The notes under the pieces were generated by a model. It was given only the letters and a program-made list of their open reading frames with translations. It searched no databases and was not told where the DNA came from. The position numbers and the translations under genes were made by a program. Shown here one piece after another: positions 21,672 through 32,581 of a DNA stretch of 64,000 bases. Every line of letters starts with the position of its first letter. Positions within the stretch are counted from its first letter, which is position 1. The DNA is from Carnegiea gigantea. Taxonomy: Eukaryota > Streptophyta > Magnoliopsida > Caryophyllales > Cactaceae. The DNA is taken from NCBI GenBank assembly GCA_029747015.1, contig JAKOGI010001173.1:124001-188000 (forward strand), given 5' to 3'.

Positions 21672-22839
21672 TGATAAATCCTTTATATGTACGTCTTTTT
21701 GGGGCTATTTTGCCTCATTTTTAGGAGAATTTTGTGCTTAACGATGTTATTTACTCTCCTATTCTCGATTTATGCTTGGTTATAGTTGTTTTATGTGCTT
21801 TGTAGGATTTTTAGTCTTTTTACCCAGCATTTACCCTTTGATGGCTGTGTTTTGACCTCTCCCATGGTTATCCATGTTTTACTCTGACCGTAAAGCAAAG
21901 AAAGAACAAAAATCAGGATCCGGCACAGACCACGGTTAGACCGTTGTGAACCCCACAGATCGTGGTGTATTTGTAACTATTGCCTCTTTGCTTTCCCTTG
22001 GCTAGGTGGCTGAGATCAACCAGAATTTTCTATAAATAGTGACGTTTAGTAGTGATGGAAGAGCACTCCAAGGCATCCCAAGCAAGCAATCAAGTAGAGT
22101 TAGCCTAGTTTAGTTTAGTTTAGTTTCTCTCATATTTTGTTCTTTGCTTAGTTTTGTGAGAGTTTTGATCCTGAGGCGGTTCTGAAGCCCTTGTTGAACG
22201 TCATCTCAGTCAAGTCCCTTCTGCTCAAGATTTCACCCTTTTTTCATATCCGAGTAGTTTTCTTAGTCTAGGAATTTAGCAGTTTGTTGAATTGTTATTG
22301 GATCATGTTTTGATTTAATGAATTATGCTTATTTTCATGATTGGTTTGATTTCGTTCTATCAAGTGCTTAATATTTTGTGAGTTGATTTTTGGCCAAAAT
22401 TCACTTGCACACTTAAAACATTCGAGTGAACATTAGAAAGACGACATTTGGTTGTTGGACTGCTTGAATAGACGTAGCATAACTTCGTCTTGGATTAAGT
22501 TAAATTAGTTTGAAAGAACGACGTTTGCTTAGTTTAGGCAAATTTGATTGATTTCGAAAGAATAGATCAAGTTTCTTGATAAGATTGCAATTCCTCGGAA
22601 TTAAACTATTAGAGAACAGCATATGTTTATTCATTTTGATCCAATTCTCTTCCGTAAATGCGAAAATTCCTAGATATTTTTCTCTTATTGATTTAGACAA
22701 GTTTATTTGTAGTACTCAATCGAATCCATTTGAAATAGAGTTTTGCTTAGCATATTCTGACAAGATTAGGCTCGATTTAGTCCCTGAGGAACGATATCTT
22801 TTATCCACACTACGACCAACCGTGCACTTGCGGCAGTGT
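21672..22839 (+). repeat. LTR3, 3' LTR of A2, truncated by a few bases
   Basis: Begins TGATAAATCC and matches LTR2 along its length, with a CTATAAATAG TATA box at 22030. It has short deletions, one at about 22493 removing the segment matching about 8337-8392 of LTR2. Its last bases should read GTGTCGTATCA but stop at GTGT, followed at once by the integrase end of element D (TGGTCATCGGGCC). The last ~7 bases are therefore lost at this junction. Confidence 0.83.
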
Positions 22840-23020
22840 TGGTCATCGGGCCCATTTAAAGTTAAAAAAAGTCTTCCCTCATGGAGCAGTAGAGGTCTAA
22901 AGTGAGACAATTAGTACATTTAAGGTAAATGGGTAGTGTCTTAAACCTTACTATGTGGGGGAACCTATTGACAAGACTGTTGTCCACCACCTATCTAAAT
23001 CCCCTCCCCCTCCCGGTTAG
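22840..23020 (+). pseudogene. int: D integrase C-terminus
   Basis: Frame WSSGPFKVKK, then a frameshift, then LKPYYVGEPIDKTVVHHLSK ending at a TAG at 23018-23020. GPF followed by PFKVKKVFPHGA and KPYY is the usual end of Athila/Tat integrase. Only about 60 codons are left; the catalytic core is absent. Confidence 0.8.
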
Positions 23021-23170
23021 TGTTTTATGCTATTTATGCGCTTGCATTGTGGACAATGCTTTGTCTAAGCATTAGGGAGTTGTTGTAGTTGTTATGTGTT
23101 TGTGGTTATATATATATGTGTGTTGTGGATGTGTGAAAGTTTGCATTTTAGGTTATGCCTTTAGGTTTAG

Positions 23171-24491
23171 TGATGCACGTTCAGGTCCTTAAAATGGGAA
23201 GAACCAAGAAGTGATCTCAGGTAGAGCAAGTAAATCAAGTTGTAGTTTACAAACAAGATAAGAGATAAGAGATAAGGGATATAACTAAGCCACTCAGATA
23301 AGACATCACCACCAAGAGTCTTAGAGCTCAACTTTTAGAGCTAGTGAGATAAGATACCACACTCAAATGATCATAAAAGCCTCTTGAACAATACCTTAGT
23401 GAGCTGAACTAGAGATAAGCAAGAGAGAGATTTTGAGGGAGTTTAAAACTCAACCAATTGATTCAATCACATAGAGTCTATGACCTTTAACCCTTCCTAC
23501 ATATAAAGGCAGCTAATATAATTAGAAACCAAGGGGAAAACAACTAAACAAATGGCCATAGGAAAGGGGGGAACCAAAAAGCAAAGCAAGTACAAAAGCA
23601 AAAAGCAACCTGCTGACAGTTACTTTTCAGTGTAGCAGGTTTAACTTTAAATAGCCATATCTTCTAAAATACATGCCCAAATGTAGTAATTCAAAAGCGC
23701 AGAAAACCTTACATGTGCACTTTTGAGTAAGTCCTCTTGGAGCCTTAGAATCATAGTCGTTTCAAAGATGTGCTCTGATAAAAGCTAGTAGTCCCCTACT
23801 GGAAACAGCCTACGCACCTTATGTTCTTCCTCTTCATTGGTGCCCTTACTTTGAATTTAGCTTTGAACTCTTTTGCTGCCTTTAAATTCCACTCAAAAAA
23901 GTTCTCAAAAAGTAAATTTTTAGGTTCCTAAGTTAGTCCAAGGTCAGGAAACACAAACCCACAAAACCGAGCAGCATTCTGGATCCACTAGGCAGCTTGG
24001 GTAACTCAGTTTTAGAGAGTGATTTGAATGGGCAAATGAAGTTCAAATGACTTAAAACTTCTTTTATTAGAAGCCTAACTTCTTGAGCTAAAGGACTAAG
24101 GTAAAATTGAAGACATAAGTCACCCATTGGTTGGGCAACTAAAATCAGAAATTTAGTTCTTGCACTAAGCAGAACCGGGCAGTAGCTTACTTTATCTTTT
24201 AGCTGATTTCTCATGTCTTAGACGGCCTCTTGGACTTTGCGGCTCTTGGGATTGACCTTCATCATGATCCTTCATGCGTACATCACCTTTGAATGCTTGC
24301 TCCCTATTTTATAACCTTTTTTTCAAAATGGCATTTTGAAGTTCAAGTAAAACTTCGCAAAGTGCCTTTTACCATAGAATTCAAATAATGAAGAGGAAAA
24401 AAGATCTCGCCAAGCTTGGATTTAAAATGAAGGTACCTCAAAGGGATTTGATGAACAAGGTTGAATGTAATGTCCTAAGAGATGTGCATCA
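23171..24491 (-). repeat. J 3' LTR (left copy)
   Basis: 1321 bp. The plus strand starts TGATGCACGTTCAGGTCC and ends GAGATGTGCATCA. It aligns throughout with 24892-26204 (e.g. GAGATAAGCAAGAGAGAG in both). Confidence 0.85.
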
Positions 24492-24891
24492 TACTCCCCT
24501 AATTGGAAATAATTGCTCTCAATTCTTGTTAAGAGTAAGGATAACCTCCTTGAGTCAAGCATTGCTCAAATCATTGTACAATCGCCTCTTGCTTCAACTC
24601 CAAGTTTTGGGGCTACCCAAGATGATGAATGCCTCACAAGAACCGTCGTTATATTTATCCTCATCAAATCTTAGAGGCTGGTCAAAGTTAACCTCATTAT
24701 CTTCATAACATTGACCCTCTTCATTTGGTACAAGGGAGTGCGTAACTTCCCTTTTCATATCAAGCCTGAAAGAGTGTAGATTAACTCTCAGTTGTTACAT
24801 TTTTAGGTCAAGGGATTCAGGTCCATGTCTTACCTTAAGTAACTTCCTAAGGGCCATGGCATTCCAGATGTTTATGGCCTCTGATACTAAA
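24492..24891 (-). other. J internal region, PBS and PPT
   Basis: 400 bp. On the minus strand the tRNA-Met-like primer site is at about 24889-24878 and the polypurine tract at about 24501-24492. Short ORFs (e.g. 24388-24708 plus, 24795-24977 minus) match nothing I know and cross the LTR boundary; they are considered chance. Confidence 0.75.
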
Positions 24892-26204
24892 TGATCCACT
24901 TCTAGGTCCTTCAAATGGGAAGAACCAAGAATTGATCTCATGTAGAGCAAGTAAACCAAGCTACGGTTTACAAACAAGAAAAGAGATTAGAGATAAGGGG
25001 TAAAACTAGGCCACTTGGATAAGATATCACTACCAAGAGTCTTAGAGCTCCATGTTTGGATCTAGTAAGCTAAGATATCACCACTCAAAAGATCACAAAA
25101 GCCTCTTGAACACCACCCTAGTGAGCTAAACTAGAGATAAGCAAGAGAGAGATTTTGAGGGAGTTTAAAACTCAACCAATTCATTCATTCACTAAGTGTA
25201 TACAACCTTTAAGCCTTCCCACATAGAGGGGCAGCTAATAGAATTGGAAACCAAGGGGAAACAGCCAAACAAACGGCCATTAGAAATGAGGGAACTAAAA
25301 AGTAAAGCAAATAGCAACCTGCTGACACTTACTTTTGAGTGCAGCAAGTTTAATTGTAAATAGCCACATCCTCCAAAATATATGGCCAAATCTAGTGATT
25401 TAGAAGCGCTAAGAAAGCCCTAGATGTCTACTTTCATATAAGTCCTCTTGGAGCCTCAAAATCGCAGCTGTTTTAAAGCTATGCTCTGATAAATGATAGT
25501 GGTCCCTTGCTAGAAACAACCAGCACACCTTCAATTCTTCCTCTACATTGGTGCCCCTACTTTGAATTTATCCTTAAACTCTTTTGCTGTCTTCCAAATC
25601 CACTCTAAAAGGTGCCTAAAAAGTAAATTTTTAGGTTCCTAAGCTAGTCCAATGTTAGGGAAAACAAACCAACAAAATCAGGCGGCACTTTGGATTCACC
25701 GGGCAGTTTGCGTAACTTGACTTTGGAGACTAATTTGAATGAGCAAATGAAGACCAAATGACTTGAAACTTGCTTTATTAGAAATCTGACTTCTTGAACT
25801 AAAAGGCCAAGGTGAAATTATGGACTTAAGTCAACCATTGATTAGGAAACTTAAGCTAGAAATTTACTGCCTATGTTGGGCAGAACTAGGCAATAGCTCA
25901 CTTAAACTTCTAGCTGATTTCTCACGTCTTTGAGGACTTGTTAGACTTGGGCAGCTCTTGGGATTAACCTTTATCATGATACTACATGGGTGCATCACCT
26001 TTGAAAGCTAGCTCCCCATTTTGAAACCTCTTTTTAAAAATGGGATTTTTAAGTTCAAGTAGAACTCCAAAAAGTGCCTTTTACCATGGAATTCAACCAA
26101 TTGGAGAGGGAAAAAGATCTTGCCAAACTTGGATTTGAAATGAAGGTACCTCAAAGGGATTTGATGAGCAAGGTTGAACGTAATGTCCTAGGAGATGTGC
26201 ATAA
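24892..26204 (-). repeat. J 5' LTR (right copy)
   Basis: 1313 bp. The plus strand starts TGATCCACTTCTAGGTCC and ends GAGATGTGCATAA; the last bases have changed from the CA/TG of the left copy. By eye the two copies differ at many positions, so the insertion is not recent. Confidence 0.85.
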
Positions 26205-27795
26205 TTCAGTTTGTATTTTTAGTTGATCATTTAGTTTTTTAGGTCCCTTTCTTCATTTTAGTTTTGTTTTGACATTTTTCAGTCTTTAGTTGCATTTCAG
26301 GCTTAGTTAAAAAAAAAAGACCCTAAAAAAACAAGTGCCTATAAATCCTTTAATGATGAGTCTTTAGATAAGTAGCTTTCTTTTGCTTATTTTTACCCTT
26401 TTTATTAGGCCCATTTGTGAATAAAATATTTTTTATGAGTTTTTCAACTATGCTTCATCTTTTGACCCTCAAGTTGGATGTGAATTGATTGCTGAATTTT
26501 TCTTGGCATGAGTATTTGGCATATGAAATTCAATGAGCTAAATGAGCTTTGTCCTATGAGATTTTGAGCCTGAATAGACTAATTCATCATTTTAGTGCCA
26601 TGTTTCCTTTCCTGTGTGACTCTTCCTATATTTCAAGTCTCTAGAACTTGCTTTGACTGTTGTTCAAGATCACACTTAGCATGCATATTTAGGCAACATG
26701 ATTGCGGCATTCTTTAACTTTATGAGCTACATTGACCACATAGCCATCCTTATATGTATGATTTATCCCTTGGTACCCCTTTGAGCCTTTACCGTATTTA
26801 TCAATGAGAACATATATTATCAACCTTGGCCACACACATGTCTTACCCTTTTAGCCAAGCCTATAGAGCTTCATAGTTAATTAGGAGTAGTTTGTGGATA
26901 ACAACCTTTTATGGATATTGTGGTTTAATTGGATGTGATAAGGGTTCATGTTCTATTTTCCCTTCAAGTCAATTGGGCTATGTTTTGTGAGTTGCTAGAA
27001 AAGTGTTGAAAAGTTCACAATTTCCTTTGCCAAGATCCTCCTCTTTGATGGTTAACAAGAAAATAAAAAAATAAAAAAAATAACAAACCACACCAAAGGT
27101 GTTTTAAAAAAATGTTGAAAGAAAGAAGAAAAAAAGAAAAACAAAAGGATTTGGCATTGGTTTTATCTATTTTAAGCACTTTCTTTTGTGATCTCACTGG
27201 GGATGTTGTTGATATTTGAGATATATAGGCTTGAGGAATATGTTTTAGTTGGCAGATGTTGGTTTATGCTCTTAGTCTTTAGCTCTTAGCCCCACAAATC
27301 CCAAAATATTTGTTCTCTCCTTACCTTTACCCAATTGCCCCATTACAACCCTTAAAAAGTCCTCATACTTGTCTTGTGTGTTTGGCATTATAGTGGGGGC
27401 GAATTAGAGAGTCTTATCAACCTTATGGTTGATTTGGTTTTATGGAACGAGATTTAAAAGAACCGCGTTTTACTTTAAACACAAGAGTGATGAGTGCCTC
27501 TTCCATAAAGTGAGGTTCTATCAATTCTTGTAGCTCTACTTATTGTATGGTAACATGATTATCCAAGTTAATTTGAGTGACTATGTAAATATTTGATGTG
27601 ATAGTTCTTCATTTTATTTCAAAAATTTCCTTCTCCTATCTGTTTTTAATAGTTTATAATCACTTCTAGACTAAACTTCTTGGGTTGATTTGGCTATTGA
27701 TGTTGCTACTGATGTCTACCTGAGAAGGTTATTCGTTTTTAGGCTCAGTTTCGTTCTTGCTTAGGGATAAGCAACGATTTAGGCATAGGGGAGTT

Positions 27796-29011
27796 TGATA
27801 AGCTCTTAAAGAGCACTCTATTTTCAGCTCATTTTGTATCATTTTTAGGGAGAATTATGTGTTTTATGATATATTTTGCACTCCTTTTCCCGTTTTACAC
27901 TCTGGTGTGGTTCTTTTCTATGTTTTGCAGGTTTTTGGACCATTTTACCCCAAATTTGACCCCTAAATGAGTGTAGCTTGACCCCCACGGATACCCCCAG
28001 GTCACTATGCCCGCGGAAAGAAGAAAGAGCAAAAGAATGTCGAGACATAGCTCACTACAGATAGTCTATAGGGAAGGCTACAATCCATCGTGAGTCATAA
28101 CTACAAGTCCATTCATTTTCCTTCACCACGTGTCCGAGCTTGATTGAGTTTTTGTTTAAATAGAGTCATTTCGCAGCAAATTGAAGAGACACACAGCAAA
28201 AGAGAACTCCTATTTTCTAATCATTCCCATTCTTTTCCATTTTCTTATTGTAGTTTTAGATTTCTTAGTTAGTTTTGAGTTTAAGAGTGGAAGTTGTGAA
28301 GAAGTGCTTGCTATTTTGGAGCCCTTGCAAAGTTGGGAACTCCTTGGAGGATCTCAAATTCTGCTAAGTTTTCTTCTCTAAATCTTTAGTTAGTTGTTGT
28401 TATTTCAAATATGTGTGACTAGTTTTCTCAATCTAGGGATTATTAGCCGAGTGTTGATGTTAGAATCCCTAATTTTTATTTAGTTGTGCTTGTTCTTGAT
28501 TGGAATTGGTGGAATTCTATCTTGTGTGTAAGATTGTAAAGTGAAGAATTGAAAGGTGAAACGTGTTGTTTGGCCAACAAGATAGGACTTAACTTAGCAA
28601 TAATTAAGAAAGATTTGCTTGTTAAGAGGAACTCTAGCCATCAAAAATCCATAATTTAGACTAAACAAAGACATTTAAAAGAATGACAATTGGTTAGTTT
28701 AAGCAATTCAATTTATTTCAGAAGAAAAGATTGAATTCTAAATACAGTTGCATCCCTTTTGATATCCCATTATAGATCAAGCGCATGTTATATTCCATTG
28801 ATCCACATCTTCACTAGGCAAAACAAATCCTTAGATGTCTTAAATTGGTTGAATATTCTAATTAGATTATAGTATTACTCAAACACCAAATTGAAATTTG
28901 CTTGCTTAGAACTTTTATAGGACAAAAGTTAATAGACTACATTTGTTCTCTGTAGGAACGATATCTTTAATAAACTACAACACTCGGGTTAGGATTAGCT
29001 CGTTCTTATCA
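27796..29011 (+). repeat. D 3' LTR
   Basis: 1216 bp, starting TGATAAGCTC and ending GCTCGTTCTTATCA, right after a polypurine tract. A degenerate TATA (GTTTAAATAGAG) is at about 28154. Its first half closely resembles the minus-strand LTR I at 1-593. The 3' half (CGACTTA.../TTAGTTTAAGC/GAAGAAAAGATTGAATTC) parallels the A LTR in order but not in detail. Confidence 0.85.
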
Positions 29012-29526
29012 TTCCTAATCACAGTAATGCCGATCTTCTTAGGAATCATCTGAATAGGGCTAACCCACTCACTATAAAAAACAGGGTATATGATACCACG
29101 ATCCAACCACTTCAACATTCCTTCCTAAGTGGCTCCTATGTAGTGGGGTTTACTCTCATATGACGGCCCCGATAAGGTCTAGCACCATCCTTTAATTGGA
29201 TCTCATGATGCATAACTATAATTTTGATACCCTTGATGTCTCTTAAGGTCTATCCTAAGGCCTTTTATTCTCCCTAAGCAGTTTAAACATTTTTGGCTCT
29301 TGGCCTTGTTCTAAATCAGAGACAATGATCACATGTAAAGGCTCATCAGGACCTTAAAGAGATACTTAAAGGTGTCAGGCAGGAGTTTTAGATCAAGTCA
29401 AACTATAAAAGTATCAATTATAGAAATAACATCAACAATAAAATCCACATAGCCTACATGAGCAAACTCAAACACACCATACTCAGGCTTATCGTCAACA
29501 AGAAATGACTCATCATTAATAACAAA
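29012..29526 (-). pseudogene. pol: F reverse transcriptase N-terminal fragment
   Basis: Minus-strand translation in changing frames gives KLLPDTFKYLF, EQGQEPKMFKLLRENKRP, IKGIKIIVMHHEIQLKDGAR, PYRGRHMRVNP and KWLDRGIIYPVFYSEWVSP with IQMIPKKIGITVI. This is the start of RT in Athila/Tat elements (HRIHLEE...KPVRQPQRRLNP, GIIYPISDSxWVSPVQVVPKK). Several stops. It is cut at 29012 by the D LTR and at 29526 by the E LTR; its upstream protease part is at 46553-47250. Confidence 0.8.
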
Positions 29527-30889
29527 TGCACCATGCCAAGTGCACGGGTTTCATAGTATAGATCAAGGTCATTCTAATGAAAACTATATTGAATTGGCAA
29601 GTTTTCCTCTAAAAGTTTACTAAGTGGAATAAAGATTTGACTTGGATTTTATCTAATAAATGTTAAACAACTAGGGCCGAATTTGATGGCTAAAAACATC
29701 AAGAGGCAGCATCACCTAATGTTGTGCTGATAACTAGTCAAATAACCAATTTTTCACCTTGTTGGTTGATTTAATGGTCTATAATCATTAGAGAATTCAA
29801 ATCGGTCTTTCAAAATGGACTGAATTAACTCAGTCAACATATTATTAATCATTAGATCTGAATTTAATCAAGTTTTAAAGATATGATTATCAAAAGACCA
29901 CTCAATGCGTAATACTTTCTTAAGTGATTATTAAACTAAGTCTACCTCAAGTTTTTCGATGCCAATCTTCACTATTTAGTAATTTGATATCAGATCTAAT
30001 AGACATGCAAGAAATTGGCCAAAAATATCACAATAGAAATTAAAATTCAAGGATTAGATTGAGGCAATCAAGCAAGGATTCAAAGGGCACAAAGTTCAAC
30101 CTAGAAAATTCAACAACATCAGTTAGATTTGCAACCCCTAGAATAAGATATCTACTTACTCATTATTGAAATCAACAAAGTAACCATTTCTAAATTCTTA
30201 ATCCAAACTACCAAGATAAGTTAAATGAAAAGACAAGGAAAGGAAAGCTTATTCTACCTGCCCGGACAACGAGCCCTCAGTCTACTTCCAAAGAGCCTTT
30301 GAACATTGCTTCATCATCACGCCTTTCTGTTTTAACTCTCTAGTGGTGGATTATGAATGTATAAATATGGAAGATGATTATAGGATGATGGATGGATGTA
30401 AAGGAAGTAATAAAACTGAGCTTTCATAGCTGAAATCAAGTATCCAAACCATCCAAATACTTAGAACATGAAAAGCCATGAGGAAAACCAGCGGAATCAG
30501 GGGAACAAAGCCCACCACGATCTAATTACAAGGTTACCCACAAACCGTAGTCCTCACCAAGGCTAGGCCATGCCCACTGATTTGTTGGATCCCATTTGTT
30601 TGCCCCATTGCTTCTTCCTAGATTTGTTGAGCCGTGGTATTACCCACGGTACGTCTGTGTCCAAAATCTGTGGGCCTTTTCGCTATCTTATTTGATATAC
30701 AACATCCAAAAATCTTCATTCCACTAATGTGCTTTGGGATTGCAAGGTCAAAATCAGCAAACGATTCCCGAACAAGTAAAGCCAAGCGTAAAAGTGGAAA
30801 TAACAGTGAAAATCATAAAATTAAGCAAATTAATCCCCTAAAATGATTCTAAAACACTTAAATAGTCCATGTAAACGTGACGTTCATCG
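29527..30889 (-). repeat. E 3' LTR
   Basis: 1363 bp. The minus strand starts CGATGAACGTCACG (TG to CG) and runs to GCACTTGGCATGGTGCA. It resembles the G LTR (51727-53001). It contains the palindrome CCGTGGTATTACCCACGG (30632-30649) and another CCACGAT...CCGTAG pair at 30513-30552; a TATA-like stretch is at about 30358-30369. The left edge is uncertain by a few bases. Confidence 0.75.
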
Positions 30890-31061
30890 CTCTCACATGT
30901 GTAAACCTTTGCTTGTCCCTAAGCAAAGCTAAACTGAAGCAAATCGATAAGGCGAGATGCATCTAGGATTTAAAAACACAACAACCCCACTTAATCTAGG
31001 CAATTCATGGTCCATCACAAGCAAGAATATATACCAATGGCAACCCCAAATAGTGCATAAG

Positions 31062-32526
31062 TGTTGATTATATTTAGTTTTGATGATAACAAATCCAAGA
31101 GTAACATATTTGTCTAAGTAATGTTGTTCCAAACAAGCTCTCCAAACAGGGCCTAATACACCGTTGTTCCTACACCGCTGTTTGTGATATTTTATTAACC
31201 TCGTGGCAAAATTTTGAGAACAAGTCTTAGGAACAGGTTCCGAGCTTTAGTGACACAAGATCAGTAAACAACACATGGTTTAAGTCTTGAGGAACATTCA
31301 GCTACACAAGATCACCTAAGGAATCAAGGTGACCAAGGTGTTTTGGAGCAGCATATTCACTCTTGACAAGACAACTAATTCTTACAAAGAGTCTTGGTTA
31401 ATTTAGTTTTTATCTTTTAGACTCTTGTTAATATGCCAATCTTGAAAGTATCATTTTTAGCACTTCTTGAAAACGGTTTTCGAAAAGTTGCTTTGGGACA
31501 CAATTTCCAAACAACCCTGCAAACAGGGTGCCTAAGGTGTTCTCAAAAACTACAGCAGCTACATCAGTCTTATCTGAAAATTTGCTTCGGTTAGCCGCCA
31601 GATCTAAAAAGATTTGTTTTGAATTTGAAAAATTGCAAAACCGTTTTTGCCAAAGATTTCTCTTGAAAGATTCTTATCCCTTATTTTTAGGTCTTGATTG
31701 AATTTGGGATAAATCAAGATTTTATCCTTTTCAAGCTAGATTACTCGGCCAAGATATTTTAAGAAAATATTCTCTCCTCTCTTAGCTGTTGGAAATCTTG
31801 GGTGAATCTTCTAAGCGACTAAAAATAGAGGATTTTCCCTATCTTTTGAAAAGAATAGCCGTTGGGTTGTGCGTTTAAATATTGAAATTCTCTCTCCCAT
31901 TTGACAATGCGGTTTTTACAAAGAAGCAAGAGATTTTTAGAGCTGAATTTCAAAGAGAAAAACCGTGAGAAGATTGTGCTTAACTGAGCTTTCAATTTCT
32001 TGGCATAATAGGATTTCATTGTACCTTACATCTGCTTAAGTCAGAAGCACCCCAGTAAGGTGTTTTGTACCCCTGTTCTCAGAACAGAAAGTGAGTGAGT
32101 GTGTCTTCAGTCGTGTGGACTTTGGACGTGTCCTATCTGGTGAGATTGGACGTGGTGTAACCTGTCTTAGGGAAGAAGGTTACGTGGGTTACAAGTTGTA
32201 AACAAGGAGTGTTGCTTTTGTAACGTTTTCAGCCCGTTAGTGAAGTGGTTAAATCCTACACGAGGTAGGTCGTGGTTTTTCACACCTCAGTTGGGCTAGA
32301 GGTGTTTTCCACGTAAAAATTGTGTGTGCTTTATTTTCGCATTTATTACTTTGAATTTCGCGACTGAATCAATTGAGAACAACCACTACAAACAAGGCGT
32401 AAGGTTGTTTGTGATTTACAAACAATCTCTGCAATCAAGTGCTACGGTTGTTTGTTAGTTATTAGGCGAAAATCGACCACCACAATTCACCCCCCTCTTG
32501 TGGTTGTGTACTCTTGGAATTCAGCA
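31062..32526 (+). repeat. Sirevirus 5' LTR
   Basis: 1465 bp from TGTTGATTATATTTAG to GGAATTCAGCA. A weak TATA-like CTAAAAATAGAGG is at about 31818. It ends two bases before the primer binding site TGGTATCAGAGC (32529-32540). Confidence 0.92.
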
Positions 32527-32528
32527 AG

Positions 32529-32540
32529 TGGTATCAGAGC
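32529..32540 (+). other. Sirevirus primer binding site (initiator tRNA-Met)
   Basis: TGGTATCAGAGC, an exact initiator-Met primer site immediately after the 5' LTR. Confidence 0.92.
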
Positions 32541-32581
32541 GGGTTCTCTCAAAAGGGCTAACACCTTGAGAGATTCTGAAG

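Larger units (their letters stand above)
594..22839 (+). mobile_element. Athila-family (Ty3/gypsy) three-LTR tandem array A1-A2, non-autonomous
   Basis: Three direct LTR copies flank two homologous internal regions in the order LTR1(partial)-A1-LTR2-A2-LTR3. Each internal region starts with a tRNA-Asp-type primer binding site (TGGCGCCGTTG...GGGAC) and holds gag, aspartic protease, an RNase H tail, an ATHILA ORF-1-like ORF and a long noncoding 3' region; A1 ends in a clear polypurine tract and A2 in a degenerate one. The middle LTR serves both units, as expected after unequal recombination between elements. RT and integrase are absent from both units. A2 is interrupted by a CRM-type element at 10027-16714. 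All ORFs carry frameshifts or stops. Confidence 0.85.
23171..26204 (-). mobile_element. Short noncoding LTR retrotransposon J
   Basis: 3034 bp with two direct ~1.3 kb LTRs and only 400 bp between them. Orientation comes from the primer site (minus-strand TAGTATCAGAGG, two mismatches to the initiator-Met site) next to the right LTR and from a purine tract (minus-strand AGGGGAGTA) next to the left LTR. The ends are TGATGCACAT / GTGCATCA. The target duplication is TTTAG (23166-23170) / TTCAG (26205-26209). No coding sequence for gag or pol exists, so it must have moved using proteins from another element. It is intermediate between TRIM (short LTRs) and LARD (long internal part). Confidence 0.85.
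23021..27795 (+). other. D 3' noncoding region (interrupted by J) and PPT
   Basis: Segments 23021-23170 and 26205-27782 are homologous to the A and E 3' regions. An internal PPT-like block (GGACAATGCTTTGTCTAAGC, ATTAGGGAGTTG) lies at 23051-23082. The terminal PPT GCATAGGGGAGTT (27783-27795) precedes the LTR. A-rich stretches occur at 26308-26330 and 27058-27145. No gene is seen. Confidence 0.7.
22840..29011 (+). mobile_element. Athila-type element D, 3' part only
   Basis: Contains the integrase C-terminus (22840-23020), a 3' noncoding region split by element J, a polypurine tract (27783-27795) and one LTR (27796-29011). Everything upstream is missing and replaced by the A array. Unlike A and E, D keeps the end of integrase, so it may represent an autonomous relative. 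Its 3' LTR abuts minus-strand RT sequence of element F at 29012, so D inserted in F. Confidence 0.78.

Noticed and set aside
23171..26204. Simple segmental duplication of ~1.3 kb
   Set aside because: TSD, TG/CA ends, primer site and PPT next to the copies show an LTR element instead.
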